Assembly: GCA_026418415.1 (NCBI GenBank)
Contig: JAOABK010000014.1
Span: 1 to 40,413, forward strand
Length of the DNA: 40,413 bases
Direction: 5' to 3'
Source: Pseudomonadota bacterium
GTDB lineage: Bacteria > CALINM01
Position 1 is the stretch's first letter. The number at the start of each line of letters is the position of its first letter. The notes under the pieces were generated by a model. The model was not told the DNA's origin. It was given only the letters and a program-made list of their open reading frames with translations, and did no database searches. Below, one piece after another: positions 8,398 through 20,652 of the stretch. The position numbers were made by a program, and so were the translations under genes.

Positions 8398-9932
8398 GCC
8401 TTTTGAGTTTTTAAAGTATAAACCTGCTGTAAAATTGAGAAAACATTATTTACAAGCCAGTATAGCACAAGCCCAGATGGAAACTTAAGAAACATAAAGG
8501 TAAAAACTACTGGAAGTATATACATCATCTTCTTTTGTGTTGGATCACCTGAAGATGGGGTTAAAATCTGCTGAATAAGCATTGTCAATCCCATAAGTAT
8601 TGGTGTTATATAATAGGGGTCGTAATTGGACAAGTCTTTAATCCATCCAAAGAATGGTGCATGTCTAAGTTCAATAGCATGCATCAATGCTTGATAAAGG
8701 GCTATGAAAAAAGGTATTTGAACTAAAATAGGAAGGCATCCACTTACCGGATTAACTCCATGTCTTCTATATAGCAACATCATTTCTCTATTTAGTGCTT
8801 CCCTATCATTAGCAAATTTTTTGCGTAGCTCCTCCATTTTTGGTTGAAGCTTCTGGAGCTCTTTCATTGATTTATAACTTTTATGACTCAAAGGAAAAAA
8901 TACAATCTTAATCAATATTGTCAGAAGAATAATACTTATTCCGTAGTTATGGGTAAATTTGTTAAAAAAATTCATAATTAAAAGTAATGGTTTTGATATA
9001 AAGTGGAACCAACCGTAGTCTATGCTTGCAACTAATTTATCATTTATTTTTTTAAGTGCCTTTTCTTCCTTTGGTCCAGCGTAGTATTTAATCTCTCTTT
9101 CTATCATGCTGTTTGGAGATAAATTAGCTTGCATTATTCTTATTTTAATCTCAGATTTATCGCCTTCTAATTTTGATTCTACTTTCAAATTTTTATTATC
9201 ATCAACTAAAAAGACAGCAAAATATTTCTCTGCATATCCAGCAAATAAAACATTTTCCCTCAAATATCCCTTTTTAAGACTTCTCTCAGAAGGCATATCA
9301 AAGCTAGAGTTATAAAAAACAGCTGGTTGTGGGTTTGCCTCTACAGAGGTATCAAAAACTGTACCTGCTAATGACATGACTTTTGTTAAATTTATAACTC
9401 TATTTCCATTGTTGTTTCTTACATAATACCGAACATTTCCTCCATATTCATTTTTTGATAAAGTTAGAGTCTTGACTATTTCTATATCTTCAACTGTTCC
9501 ATAAAAATTTACCTGTATCTCTGTTGGTAATTCTTTAAATTCCATGTTTGTATAAATAACCCTATGATTTTTGCCATCAACTTCTATTATGTCAAAGCTA
9601 TCAATTTTTCCTTCTCTCAAAATATCTATTGGTTGTAAACTGTTTAAAGTCTTCTTAAACTTTTTTAGATCTACTCTCTTAAAAAAACCATTTTCTTTAG
9701 CTATAACAATATGATACAAATCTGTATCAAAAGTTTTAACTGTTATAGAATTGACTGGTACTTCTACTGTTTTTGTAACGTTTATATTCTCTCTCTGTTC
9801 TACCCTATTCTGCTTAGAGGTTATCTGATTAAAGCTTTTATTTTGAACATTTTGTTTTCTAACATAAAAGTAGTCCCAAAATAATAAGAACGCTAAAGAT
9901 ATAACAATAAATAATATTTGTCTCTTTTCCAT
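8394..9932 (-). CDS. yidC: Membrane protein insertase YidC
   Basis: 512 aa, the long Gram-negative form: an N-terminal TM (about residues 6-22), a large periplasmic domain, then the five-TM insertase core beginning around residue 310 (PLLLIMNFFNKFTHNYGISIILLTILIK). GCLPILVQIPFFIALYQAL is the conserved core motif. The groove residue that is Arg in E. coli and B. subtilis appears to be Lys here (TILIKIVFFPL), a conservative change. YidC inserts proteins alone or with SecYEG. The long periplasmic domain supports a diderm cell. The start directly abuts the yidD stop, and its SD AAGGAG lies in the last codons of yidD. It overlaps mnmE by 4 nt. Confidence 0.96.
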   Translation of the reverse strand: MEKRQILFIVISLAFLLFWDYFYVRKQNVQNKSFNQITSKQNRVEQRENINVTKTVEVPVNSITVKTFDTDLYHIVIAKENGFFKRVDLKKFKKTLNSLQPIDILREGKIDSFDIIEVDGKNHRVIYTNMEFKELPTEIQVNFYGTVEDIEIVKTLTLSKNEYGGNVRYYVRNNNGNRVINLTKVMSLAGTVFDTSVEANPQPAVFYNSSFDMPSERSLKKGYLRENVLFAGYAEKYFAVFLVDDNKNLKVESKLEGDKSEIKIRIMQANLSPNSMIEREIKYYAGPKEEKALKKINDKLVASIDYGWFHFISKPLLLIMNFFNKFTHNYGISIILLTILIKIVFFPLSHKSYKSMKELQKLQPKMEELRKKFANDREALNREMMLLYRRHGVNPVSGCLPILVQIPFFIALYQALMHAIELRHAPFFGWIKDLSNYDPYYITPILMGLTMLIQQILTPSSGDPTQKKMMYILPVVFTFMFLKFPSGLVLYWLVNNVFSILQQVYTLKTQKA

Positions 9933-10157
9933 TTAATTCTCCTTAACCTCCAGTGGATCGTATCCGCCTCTAGACCATGGATTACACCTTGATATTCTTT
10001 TTACAACAAGAAAAAGGGATATATGAAAAGGTTTTGTAGAAAAAGCCTCAATAGCATATTCCGAACACGATGGATAAAACTTACAGTTATTACCAAGTAA
10101 AGGACTCAAAAAAAACTTATATATTCTTATTAACAAAATAAATATTTTATTTATCAC
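9933..10157 (-). CDS. yidD: Membrane protein insertion efficiency factor YidD
   Basis: 74 aa. The family motif NNCKFYPSCSEYAIEAF is followed by RISRCNPWSRGGYDPL, with all three conserved cysteines. The N-terminal amphipathic/hydrophobic segment (FILLIRIYKFFLSPLLG) attaches it to the inner membrane. It assists YidC-dependent insertion. The start overlaps the end of rnpA by 11 nt and yidC follows with no gap, the conserved rpmH-rnpA-yidD-yidC order. Confidence 0.95.
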   Translation of the reverse strand: MINKIFILLIRIYKFFLSPLLGNNCKFYPSCSEYAIEAFSTKPFHISLFLVVKRISRCNPWSRGGYDPLEVKEN

Positions 10158-10455
10158 TTATTATTCTCCAAAATAGATCAAATTCATCTTTCATTTCTTT
10201 AAAACCAATATTCGAAAGTTTAGGCTTAATAATTAAATCATAACTATATTCTTTGTGTCTCAATATATTTTTTATGATCCTTTTAATATAGTTTCTTTTA
10301 ACTGCTTTTCCAATTCTCCTTGGCGCTGTAACTACGAATCCTCCAGTATCGTTACCTTGTAGCTTTAAGTAATATATTTTTAGATATTTACTCTCATATA
10401 TTTTCCCATTTTTTAAAATACTTATTATTCTCTTTCTATTACTAATAGTGAGCAC
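10147..10455 (-). CDS. rnpA: Ribonuclease P protein component
   Basis: 102 aa from a GTG start at 10455. The RNR-type motif is AVKRNYIKRIIKNILR with the conserved KRN and KR, preceded by GGFVVTAPRRIGK. It binds the M1 RNA and promotes 5' maturation of tRNAs. It begins 3 nt after the rpmH stop; the short spacing leaves only a weak SD in the rpmH tail, so translation is probably coupled. It overlaps yidD by 11 nt. Confidence 0.93.
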   Translation of the reverse strand: MLTISNRKRIISILKNGKIYESKYLKIYYLKLQGNDTGGFVVTAPRRIGKAVKRNYIKRIIKNILRHKEYSYDLIIKPKLSNIGFKEMKDEFDLFWRIISDK

Positions 10456-10458
10456 ACT

Positions 10459-10608
10459 TTATTTACCAGATACTTGAGGAACAAGTTGCCATCTACCTTT
10501 CTTTCTTCTGTTCTTTAAAACCTTTTGTCCTCCCTTTGTACTCATCCTCTCAAGAAAGCCATGGGTCCTCTTTCTTTTTGTACGAGACGGTTGATAAGTC
10601 CTCTTCAT
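10459..10608 (-). CDS. rpmH: 50S ribosomal protein bL34
   Basis: 49 aa: it begins [18 protein letters not shown] and includes the segment [17 protein letters not shown], closely matching the universal bL34 pattern (KRTyqPs..kR.r.hGFr.Rm.t..Gr.vl..RR.kGR). The C-terminus PQVSGK is slightly longer than the common 44-46 aa. The strong SD AAGGAGG lies 5 nt before the ATG. It is first in the operon that runs left to parB, and divergent from dnaA across about 130 bp, as in many bacteria. Confidence 0.97.
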   Translation of the reverse strand: MKRTYQPSRTKRKRTHGFLERMSTKGGQKVLKNRRKKGRWQLVPQVSGK

Positions 10609-10741
10609 AATTCCTCCTTATATTTTCAGAAAATGAACATTATATTTTTAAAGTTTTTTTTAAAAAAGTCAATAACTAATTATATATCTGTTTTATTTAT
10701 AAACTTGCAAATTAAGCTGTCTTTTGGTAAATTACTTTGAC
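10609..10741. promoter_or_regulatory. rpmH-dnaA divergent intergenic region with dnaA promoter
   Basis: Very AT-rich. On the plus strand TTGCAA (10705-10710), a 17-bp spacer and TAAATT (10728-10733) make a plausible dnaA promoter, 8 nt before the ATG at 10742. On the minus strand TATAAT (10639-10644) is a good -10 for rpmH, but the nearest TTGACT (10667-10672) is 22 bp away, too far for a standard sigma-70 promoter. I found no clear TTATCCACA-type DnaA box in this gap. Confidence 0.45.
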
Positions 10742-12037
10742 ATGGAAAATCTCAAGAGAAAATTTTTTGAGAAGGCTCGCCTAAATTTTGATGAACATGT
10801 ATATGAAACATGGATTAAGCCAATTTCTATTGAATTAAATGAAAACTCTTTTCAAATTATCACACCAAACCAATTATTTAAAGATTGGTTAGAAGAAAAC
10901 TATCTTGAGCAAATAAAAAATATTGTTTACTCTCTAATGGAAAGGGAAATACAAATATTTTTAACGGTATCTAAAAATAAAAACATTACAACATATTCAC
11001 AGGAAAGTTTTCATCCAGAACTTATTCAAAGATACACCTTTGAAAACTTTATTAAAGGAAAATCAAATGAGTTCGCATACGCTGCTGCCAAGGCTGTAGT
11101 TGATAATTTAGGTGGATTGTATAATCCACTACTTATTTATAGCAATGTTGGATTAGGAAAAACCCATCTAATAATGGCAATAGGACACGAAGTTTACAGA
11201 AAATATCCTCATAAAAAAGTAGTCTATTATAGTTCTGAAAAATTTATGAACGAGCTCATTTCTTCTATCAGATTTGAAAAAATGCATGAATTTAGAGAAA
11301 AATTTAGAAATGCAGATCTACTTCTAATTGATGATATTCAATTTATCTCAGGAAAAACAGCAACACAAGAAGAATTTTTCAATACCTTCAATACACTATA
11401 TGAATCAAAAAAACAAATTGTCATAACCAGTGATAAATTTCCCAAACAACTACAAAATATTGAAGATAGACTAAAAAATAGATTTGAATGGGGTCTTACA
11501 GTAGATATTCAACCACCTGAATACGAAACAAGAATAGCTATTCTGAAAAATAAAGCATGGTACCACAAAATTGATCTGCCAGACGATATAGCAGAGTTTA
11601 TAGCAACAAACATATGCACAAATATTAGAGAAATGGAAGGAGCATTAATAAAACTACTTGCATATTCATCACTTACAAAAAAACCTCTTGATATTAACTT
11701 GGCAAAGGACATTTTAAAAGATTTCATACCACAGGAAGAAACAACTATAAGTGTTGAACAAATACAAAAAACAGTCTCCGAATACTTCCAAATTAAAATT
11801 ACAGATCTTAAATCACAAAAAAAACTCAAAACAATCTCTATACCAAGGCAAATAGCAATTTTCCTATCTAGGAAATATACACAACTATCTCTGAATGACA
11901 TAGGTAATAAATTTGGCGGTAAGGATCATTCAACAATAATTCACTCAATTAATAAAATCAAAAAAATGTTAGATAACGATAACAGCATAAAAAAACACAT
12001 AGACAATATTGAAAAAATGTTGACAAAAAACAGATGA
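10742..12037 (+). CDS. dnaA: Chromosomal replication initiator DnaA
   Basis: 431 aa from ATG 10742. An in-frame TTG at 10724 would add six residues, but it falls just before the predicted -10 box and has no SD. Domain I begins MENLKRKFFEKARLNFDEHVYETWIKPI. Domain III has Walker A NVGLGKTHL, Walker B ADLLLIDDIQF and the box-VII-like segment DRLKNRFEWGL. Domain IV ends with the DnaA signature LSLNDIGNKFGGKDHSTIIHSI, which contacts DnaA boxes. The protein opens oriC as an ATP filament. The linker domain II is very short, hence the modest length. dnaN follows after 134 bp that look like the unwinding region. Confidence 0.97.
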   Translation: MENLKRKFFEKARLNFDEHVYETWIKPISIELNENSFQIITPNQLFKDWLEENYLEQIKNIVYSLMEREIQIFLTVSKNKNITTYSQESFHPELIQRYTFENFIKGKSNEFAYAAAKAVVDNLGGLYNPLLIYSNVGLGKTHLIMAIGHEVYRKYPHKKVVYYSSEKFMNELISSIRFEKMHEFREKFRNADLLLIDDIQFISGKTATQEEFFNTFNTLYESKKQIVITSDKFPKQLQNIEDRLKNRFEWGLTVDIQPPEYETRIAILKNKAWYHKIDLPDDIAEFIATNICTNIREMEGALIKLLAYSSLTKKPLDINLAKDILKDFIPQEETTISVEQIQKTVSEYFQIKITDLKSQKKLKTISIPRQIAIFLSRKYTQLSLNDIGNKFGGKDHSTIIHSINKIKKMLDNDNSIKKHIDNIEKMLTKNR

Positions 12038-12171
12038 AAATAAAAAATGTAGAAAAATATAAAAAAATAAACATTTTGTAAACATGAAAAATAAATGTAA
12101 TTACAATAACTTACTTACAATTATCAACATTTCAACATTGACTAATACTAATACTCTACAAGGAGTTAAAT
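12038..12171. other. oriC: Candidate oriC unwinding region (dnaA-dnaN intergenic)
   Basis: The 134-bp gap is extremely AT-rich at its left half. At 12121-12129 TTATCAACA is one mismatch from the DnaA box TTATCCACA. The octamer TCAACATT is repeated in tandem (12124-12139). From 12142 the trinucleotides CTA ATA CTA ATA CTC all have T in the middle, resembling the DnaA-trio read on the complementary strand. dnaN's SD AAGGAG follows. The arrangement box-spacer-trio is like B. subtilis oriC, and strand use diverges near here. This is inference from pattern only. Confidence 0.5.
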
Positions 12172-13250
12172 ATGAAAATAATAGTAGAAAAAGAAAAGCT
12201 TAAATCCCTGCTTGATATTGTTCAAGGAATAATAGAAAAAAGAACTACAATGCCCATTCTTAATACCATACTAATTGAAACAAATGAAAAAGTTAACATA
12301 AAAGCCACAAACTTAGAAAAATCAATCATTACAAATATTGATGCAGAAATCATTGAAAAAGGATCAACCTGCATACCAGCAAAAAAATTCTATGAAATAA
12401 TAAAATCACTAAACGAAGAAAAAATAGAGATGCAAATAGAAAACAATCATTTAAAAATAAAAGCAGGAAAATCCCAGTTTAAAATATTTACACAGGATCC
12501 ATTAGATTTTCCAAAAATAAAAACTTTAGATCAATCGAAAAGAAATACGTTAAAAAAAGAAGACCTACAAAAATCCATTGAAAAAATTGAATATGCTATT
12601 TATCAAGACGAATCCAGACTTAGTTTAAACGGTATATATATACATAATAATGATGGAAAATTAAGATTTGTCGCTTCAGATGGTTATAGACTTTCCTATA
12701 ATGAGATAGAATATGATGGAGAAGCAATAGATGTTCTAATTCCCAAAAAGGCAATAGGGGATATAAAGAAAATATGTAGAGAATCAAAATCACCAGAAAT
12801 AAAACTATCCATAGAAAGCAACATGGCCTGTTTTGAAACTGAAAATATAACCTTTATAACAAGACTCAACGAAGCCAAATTCCCAAATTATAAGGATGTA
12901 ATACCTGACAATAAAATGAGAGCTTTTATAAATAAGTCTGAAATAATAAACTCCATTGAAAAACTTTTAACTATTGCAGATGAAATGACTAAAAGTATAG
13001 TACTAAATATAGACGAAACTCGTATTAAGATGAGTACTGCAAATAATGAAGTTGGAGAAGCTGAAGACGAAATAGAAACAAAGTATGAGGGAGAAAATCT
13101 AACTATAGGCTTCAATGGTGAGTTTTTGCTTGCTGCAATAAAACATGTAGATAGTGATACTATAGAGATGTCATTCAAAGACTCACAAACTGCCGTAATA
13201 ATCTCTGGTGATACTATGTACAAAGCGTTGGTTATGCCTATTAGAATATA

Positions 13251-13251
<1 letters not shown>
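12172..13251 (+). CDS. dnaN: DNA polymerase III beta subunit (sliding clamp)
   Basis: 359 aa, a normal length for three clamp folds. N-terminal MKIIVEKEKLKSLLDIVQGIIEKRTTMPILNTILIE matches DnaN, and the middle has LRFVASDGYRLSYNE and LIPKKAIGDIKKI. The C-terminus ends YKALVMPIRI, the conserved MP(M/I)R(I/L) tail that contributes to the pocket for polymerase clamp-binding motifs. SD AAGGAG lies 7 nt before the ATG. The stop TAA overlaps the recF ATG by 1 nt (TAATG). The protein is Lys/Glu-rich as elsewhere in this genome. Confidence 0.97.
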
Positions 13252-16575
<3,324 letters not shown>

Positions 16576-16587
16576 GAGGGGGTAAAA

Positions 16588-18969
16588 ATGATATTAAAGC
16601 TTAAAGATGAGGTAGCAAGAATATCAAAGTTTAAGAAAAATAGCCTAAATTTTGAGAATGGTGTATATCAAAGTACTCAAAAAATAGCCTCTGATTCCTT
16701 ACAGTTTGGCTTTGATATAAGATCTGATGGATATAATATATTTGCCCTTGGTGAACCAGGACTCGGTAAACACGAATTAATAATGACCCTTGCCCTTGAA
16801 AAGGCGTTAAATGAAAACACACCTGATGACTTTGTGTATGTATATAATTTTAAAGATCCTGACAGACCTATGTACTTACAATTACCCCCAGGAAAGGGTT
16901 CTGCTTTTGCTCGGGACATGAATGAATTAATAGAACATTTAAGAAAGGATATCCCTAAAATTTTCGAATCCAAAGAGTATGAAAATGAGAAAAATCAGCT
17001 AATAGAAAAGTTCCAAGAATTTGATAGACAGATCTTTGAAAGTTTAGCCCAAGAGGCAAGGGGTAGAGGATTTGTATTAGAAAGAGGTGTAGATGGATTT
17101 GTTTTTCTTCCTGTTAAAGATGGAGAGGTGATGGATGATGAGAAATTCTCAAAACTATCTGATTCTGAAAAGAGAGCAATTCAAGAAAAAATAAAAGTTC
17201 TCCAGTCAAGGCTTAAAGAAGCAATAAAAATGGTTAAAGAAGCTGAAAAAGAGACAAAGAGAAAACTTTCAGAGCTTGAGAAAAGGATAGCAAGTTCTGC
17301 TGTTGTATATCATATAGATGATATAAAAGAAAAATATAACTTTAATCAGAAGATAATTGATTACTTGAACTATGTGCAAGAAGATGTTCTAAATAATTTA
17401 GATGATTTCAAACAAAGCGAACTTCCAGTACCAGCTAATATTGCTCTTAGGTTTTTTAAGCCCGAACCATCTTTTATAAGGTATCAAGTTAATGTTTTTA
17501 TTGACAGAACAGAACAAAGAGGCGCACCAGTAGTTTATGAAACCAATCCAACTCATTCAAATCTTATGGGTAAGGTGGAATACAGATTTCAGATGGGAAT
17601 GGCTGTTACTGATTTTACACTAATTAAACCAGGAGCACTTCACAAAGCAAATGGTGGTTATCTAATTCTTGATGCTCTTGATGTTTTCAAGAACCCCTTC
17701 TCCTATGACATATTAAAGAGAGCCATAAAAAATAAAGAAATTAAAATTGAAGATCCACTCGAAGCGTATCACATGTCTTCAGGCACATTGAAGCCAGAAC
17801 CAATACCGTTAAACATAAAGTTAATCTTAATTGGTAGTCCTTTTGTTTACTATATTTTATATAATTATGATGAAGACTTCCCCAAGATATTTAAAGTAAA
17901 AGCTGACTTTGAAAGAGATATGGACTGGAATGAAGAAGGAGAAAACTCTTATGCTTTTTTTATAAATCAATTACAGGAGAAAGAAGGATTACTAACCTTT
18001 GATGATTCTGCTATTCAAAGGATAATAGAGTATGGAGGAAGACTGGTAAGTGATCAAAGGAAGCTTTCAATGAAGGTTGAAGAGATAGCAACAATAGCAA
18101 GGGAAGCCCACTACGTTGCAAAGAAGAAAGGTAAGGCCTTTGTATCAAGAGAGGATGTGATAAAAGCTATAGAAATGAAAAAACAAAGACACAATAGGTT
18201 AGAAAGAAGAATCCATGAAGCAATAATGAGAGATATTTATTTAATATCAACAGAAGGTACAAAAGTTGGTACTATTAATGGTCTTTCTGTTTATGATTTA
18301 GGAGATTACTCTTTTGGGAGACCATCAAGAATAACAGCAAGAGTTTCTGTGGGAAAAGAAGGAGTAGTGCATTTAGATAGAGAAGCAAAACTAAGTGGAA
18401 AAATTCATGACAAGGGTTCAATGGTCATAACAGCCTATTTAAATAGTAAATTTGGTAGTAAAACTCCCCTTAGTTTCAATGCTACCCTCTGCTTCGAACA
18501 GTTATATGAAATGGTAGAGGGGGACAGTGCTTCTGTTGCCGAAGTGCTTGTTTTACAATCAGCCTTAGGTAATTTGCCCTTGAAGCAGAACCTTGCAGTG
18601 ACTGGATCTTTAAATCAGCATGGAGAAGTCCAGCCAATAGGTGGGGTTAACGAGAAAATAGAAGGTTTTTTTGCTGTCTGTAAAGAAAGAGGACTTACAG
18701 GTGATCAAGGGGTTGTTATTCCAAAATCAAACATACAGCATCTAATGCTTGATGAAGAGATAAGGGATGCTATTGATAGGGGATTATTTCATATTTATGC
18801 TATTGAAAATGCAGAGGAGGCATTAGAGCTGTTTACTGGACTTCCTGCTGGAGTTCCAAATGAACAGGGAGAATATGAAGAGGGTACCGCTAATTATTTC
18901 ATTTTGAAAAATTTAAGAGAGATGAAGAAGGTTATTGAAGCAAAAGAAGAAAAATCTAAAAAGAAGTAG
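16588..18969 (+). CDS. Lon-family protease, LonC/YcbZ type (S16)
   Basis: 793 aa. The C-terminal third is a Lon protease domain: catalytic Ser647 in VEGDSASVAE and Lys690 in GGVNEKIEGFF, the usual Ser-Lys dyad spacing. The N-terminal part is the AAA_32/COG1067 ATPase-like module. Its P-loop is GEPGLGKHEL (near residues 54-63), with His after the Lys instead of Thr/Ser, and the Walker B-like strand reads GGYLILDALD, without the usual DE. A long coiled-coil (residues about 125-245) interrupts it. It lacks the classical Lon N-domain. Characterised LonC enzymes degrade unfolded protein without real ATPase activity; the altered P-loop would fit. It follows gyrB by 12 nt with the SD GAGGGGG. Confidence 0.9.
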   Translation: MILKLKDEVARISKFKKNSLNFENGVYQSTQKIASDSLQFGFDIRSDGYNIFALGEPGLGKHELIMTLALEKALNENTPDDFVYVYNFKDPDRPMYLQLPPGKGSAFARDMNELIEHLRKDIPKIFESKEYENEKNQLIEKFQEFDRQIFESLAQEARGRGFVLERGVDGFVFLPVKDGEVMDDEKFSKLSDSEKRAIQEKIKVLQSRLKEAIKMVKEAEKETKRKLSELEKRIASSAVVYHIDDIKEKYNFNQKIIDYLNYVQEDVLNNLDDFKQSELPVPANIALRFFKPEPSFIRYQVNVFIDRTEQRGAPVVYETNPTHSNLMGKVEYRFQMGMAVTDFTLIKPGALHKANGGYLILDALDVFKNPFSYDILKRAIKNKEIKIEDPLEAYHMSSGTLKPEPIPLNIKLILIGSPFVYYILYNYDEDFPKIFKVKADFERDMDWNEEGENSYAFFINQLQEKEGLLTFDDSAIQRIIEYGGRLVSDQRKLSMKVEEIATIAREAHYVAKKKGKAFVSREDVIKAIEMKKQRHNRLERRIHEAIMRDIYLISTEGTKVGTINGLSVYDLGDYSFGRPSRITARVSVGKEGVVHLDREAKLSGKIHDKGSMVITAYLNSKFGSKTPLSFNATLCFEQLYEMVEGDSASVAEVLVLQSALGNLPLKQNLAVTGSLNQHGEVQPIGGVNEKIEGFFAVCKERGLTGDQGVVIPKSNIQHLMLDEEIRDAIDRGLFHIYAIENAEEALELFTGLPAGVPNEQGEYEEGTANYFILKNLREMKKVIEAKEEKSKKK

Positions 18970-18973
18970 GATC

Positions 18974-19240
18974 ATGAGTAGAAAAGACGATGAGTTAGAA
19001 GAACATTTACTTGATGATTTTCTGGAAAGAGAAAAGAAGAAAATTTTAGAAGAAACAAAAGAAGTAGATATTAGTTTAGAACAAATGTATCAAAGGCTCA
19101 TAAAGGGGCTCGATATATTAGAGGAAGAAATTAAAAGGGCACAAGAAGAGGGTGATGAAAATCTCTGGATAAGCCTTACAAATAGAAAGAGCATAATATT
19201 GCAAAACCTTTTTGAAGTAAAAAGATTACTTAAAAAATAA
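18974..19240 (+). CDS. Small acidic coiled-coil protein of unknown function
   Basis: 88 aa from ATG 18974 (SD-like AGGA nearby); an upstream in-frame ATG lies inside lon and I reject it. The sequence is rich in Glu and Lys and predicted almost wholly helical, with heptad-like segments in ILEETKEVDISLEQMYQRL and LDILEEEIKRAQEEGDENL. There is no signal peptide or metal motif. It begins 4 nt after the lon stop, so it belongs to the dnaA-lon unit; a protease adaptor role could be guessed but nothing shows it. Its 3' end overlaps the convergent trmFO by 11 bp. Confidence 0.65.
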   Translation: MSRKDDELEEHLLDDFLEREKKKILEETKEVDISLEQMYQRLIKGLDILEEEIKRAQEEGDENLWISLTNRKSIILQNLFEVKRLLKK

Positions 19241-20549
19241 CTAATTTTGATGCCCATTCAAACCAATTGTTAAAATCCTCTTCTTCTTGTTTTTTTATCC
19301 ATAATTTTTTATCTATCCTTTTTGGCATATTTTTTTTGTCAAATAAACCAAGATGAATTCCAGAAGGTTGAAAGGGCTTAACATCAGTTCTCAAATGGGA
19401 AAGAAGGGCTCCAATTGCAGTTGTTCGAGGTGGAATTTGAGGTTCAATACTCATTAGGTCGCAGAGTAGAAAAAATCCTGCCATAATACCAGAGCAAGCT
19501 GATTCAAGATATCCTTCAACACCTGTTATCTGTCCTGCAAAGAATATATTCCGCATATTCTTTAAGTTAAGAGTAGGTAGAAGGTATGTAGGAGAATCGA
19601 TAAAAGTATTTCTATGGATAGAACCATATCTTAAAAATATTGCCTTTTCTAAACCTGGAAGCATTCTAAAAACTCTTTCTTGCTCTTTTATAGTCAATTT
19701 AGTTTGAAATCCTACTATGTTATAAGCAGTTCCTTCTTTATCTTCTCTTCGAAGTTGGACTATAGCAAAAGGTTTAAAACCAATCTTGTTCTCGTCAAAT
19801 CCAACTGGTTTCATCGGTCCATACGCTAAAGTTTCTTCACCTCTTTCAGCAAGAACCTCTATTGGTAAGCATCCCTCATAGTACCTTTCTTTTTCGAAGG
19901 GTCTAAGAGTTACCTTTTCTGCAGATTTTAGGGCATTTACAAATTCATAATATTGTTCTTTTGTTAAAGGAATGTTTAAGAAATCATCACCACCCTTGTC
20001 ATATCTCGAAGCGAAAAAAACCTTTGATTTATCAATAGAATCACTATCTATTATCGGTGCAATCGCGTCATAGAAATATAGAAAATCATTATTAAATAGT
20101 TTATTTAAATAATTTGCAAGAGACTGGCTTGTTAAGGGACCTGTTGCAATTATAATAAAGTCGTATTCATTTGGTATATCCTCAACTTCTTTGTAAATAA
20201 CTTTTACATTGTTAAGAGTCAATAGCTTTTCTGTTATATATTTAGAAAAGTTTTCCCTGTCAACAGCGAGAGACTCACCCGCTGGCACTTTATTTTTTAG
20301 TGCCGATTCCATAACAATTGAACCTAACTTTTCCATCTCTTCTTTTAGCATAAATGAAGGATTATACTTATTCATGCTTTTAAAAGAATTGCTACAAACA
20401 AGCTCTGAAAAGTATGGCAACTTATGGGCTGGAGAATACTTATTTGGTTTCATCTCGAATAAATCAACAGCAATACCATTCTTACTGAGTAACCAGACCG
20501 CTTCACAACCAGCAAGACCTGCTCCAATTACAGCAATTTTTCTTTTCAT
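19230..20549 (-). CDS. trmFO: Methylenetetrahydrofolate-tRNA (uracil-54-C5) methyltransferase TrmFO
   Basis: 439 aa from ATG 20549. The ORF is open 16 codons further, but that part crosses the predicted promoter. The start MKRKIAVIGAGLAGCEAVWLL is the FAD-binding GxGxxG fold. LVCSNSFKS and YYEGCLPIEVLAERGEETLAYGPMKPVG carry the two conserved cysteines, including the catalytic one. IFFAGQITGVEGYLESACSG is the second family signature. TrmFO makes T54 in tRNA using folate and FADH2, replacing SAM-dependent TrmA. It is related to MnmG but lacks its C-terminal domain, and the short length rules MnmG out. The ATG has TATAAT 6 nt upstream and no SD. The end overlaps the preceding convergent gene by 11 bp. 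Confidence 0.95.
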   Translation of the reverse strand: MKRKIAVIGAGLAGCEAVWLLSKNGIAVDLFEMKPNKYSPAHKLPYFSELVCSNSFKSMNKYNPSFMLKEEMEKLGSIVMESALKNKVPAGESLAVDRENFSKYITEKLLTLNNVKVIYKEVEDIPNEYDFIIIATGPLTSQSLANYLNKLFNNDFLYFYDAIAPIIDSDSIDKSKVFFASRYDKGGDDFLNIPLTKEQYYEFVNALKSAEKVTLRPFEKERYYEGCLPIEVLAERGEETLAYGPMKPVGFDENKIGFKPFAIVQLRREDKEGTAYNIVGFQTKLTIKEQERVFRMLPGLEKAIFLRYGSIHRNTFIDSPTYLLPTLNLKNMRNIFFAGQITGVEGYLESACSGIMAGFFLLCDLMSIEPQIPPRTTAIGALLSHLRTDVKPFQPSGIHLGLFDKKNMPKRIDKKLWIKKQEEEDFNNWFEWASKLVIF

Positions 20550-20555
20550 ACTACT

Positions 20556-20586
20556 ATTATAATTCTTTTGTGGTAAAATATTGCAA
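20556..20586 (-). promoter_or_regulatory. Predicted trmFO promoter (leaderless)
   Basis: On the minus strand TTGCAA (20581-20586), a 19-bp spacer and a perfect TATAAT (20556-20561), followed after only 6 nt by the trmFO ATG. There is no SD between them. The spacer is longer than ideal, so the -10 is the stronger part of this call. Confidence 0.5.
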
Positions 20587-20599
20587 AAAATGTTCAAGT

Positions 20600-20628
20600 T
20601 TGATTGTTTATAATTATTTAAATATAAT
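20600..20628 (+). promoter_or_regulatory. Predicted purH promoter
   Basis: TTGATT (20600-20605), a 17-bp spacer and TATAAT (20623-20628). The ATG is 24 nt further on and is preceded by the SD AGGAGGG (20641-20647), so this is a leadered message, unlike the divergent trmFO. Confidence 0.6.
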
Positions 20629-20652
20629 GCTAAAAAATTCAGGAGGGAATCT

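Noticed and set aside
10639-10672. Standard rpmH promoter TTGACT...TATAAT
   Set aside because: The spacer is 22 bp; the -10 may be real but the pairing is not convincing.
10724-10741. TTG start for dnaA
   Set aside because: It has no SD, and the predicted -10 box lies just after it; ATG 10742 gives the normal DnaA start.
12888-13223. Antisense ORF within dnaN and similar long shadow ORFs in other genes
   Set aside because: They lie in the other frames of well-supported genes, have no SD and show no recognisable protein features.
18935-18973. Upstream ATG for the small gene after lon
   Set aside because: It lies within the lon 3' end and adds only a lysine-rich stretch; ATG 18974 follows the lon stop closely.
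20550-20597. Upstream ATG start for trmFO
   Set aside because: The extension is unlike TrmFO and runs through the TATAAT box; the FAD-binding start MKRKIAVIGAGLAG fits family N-termini.
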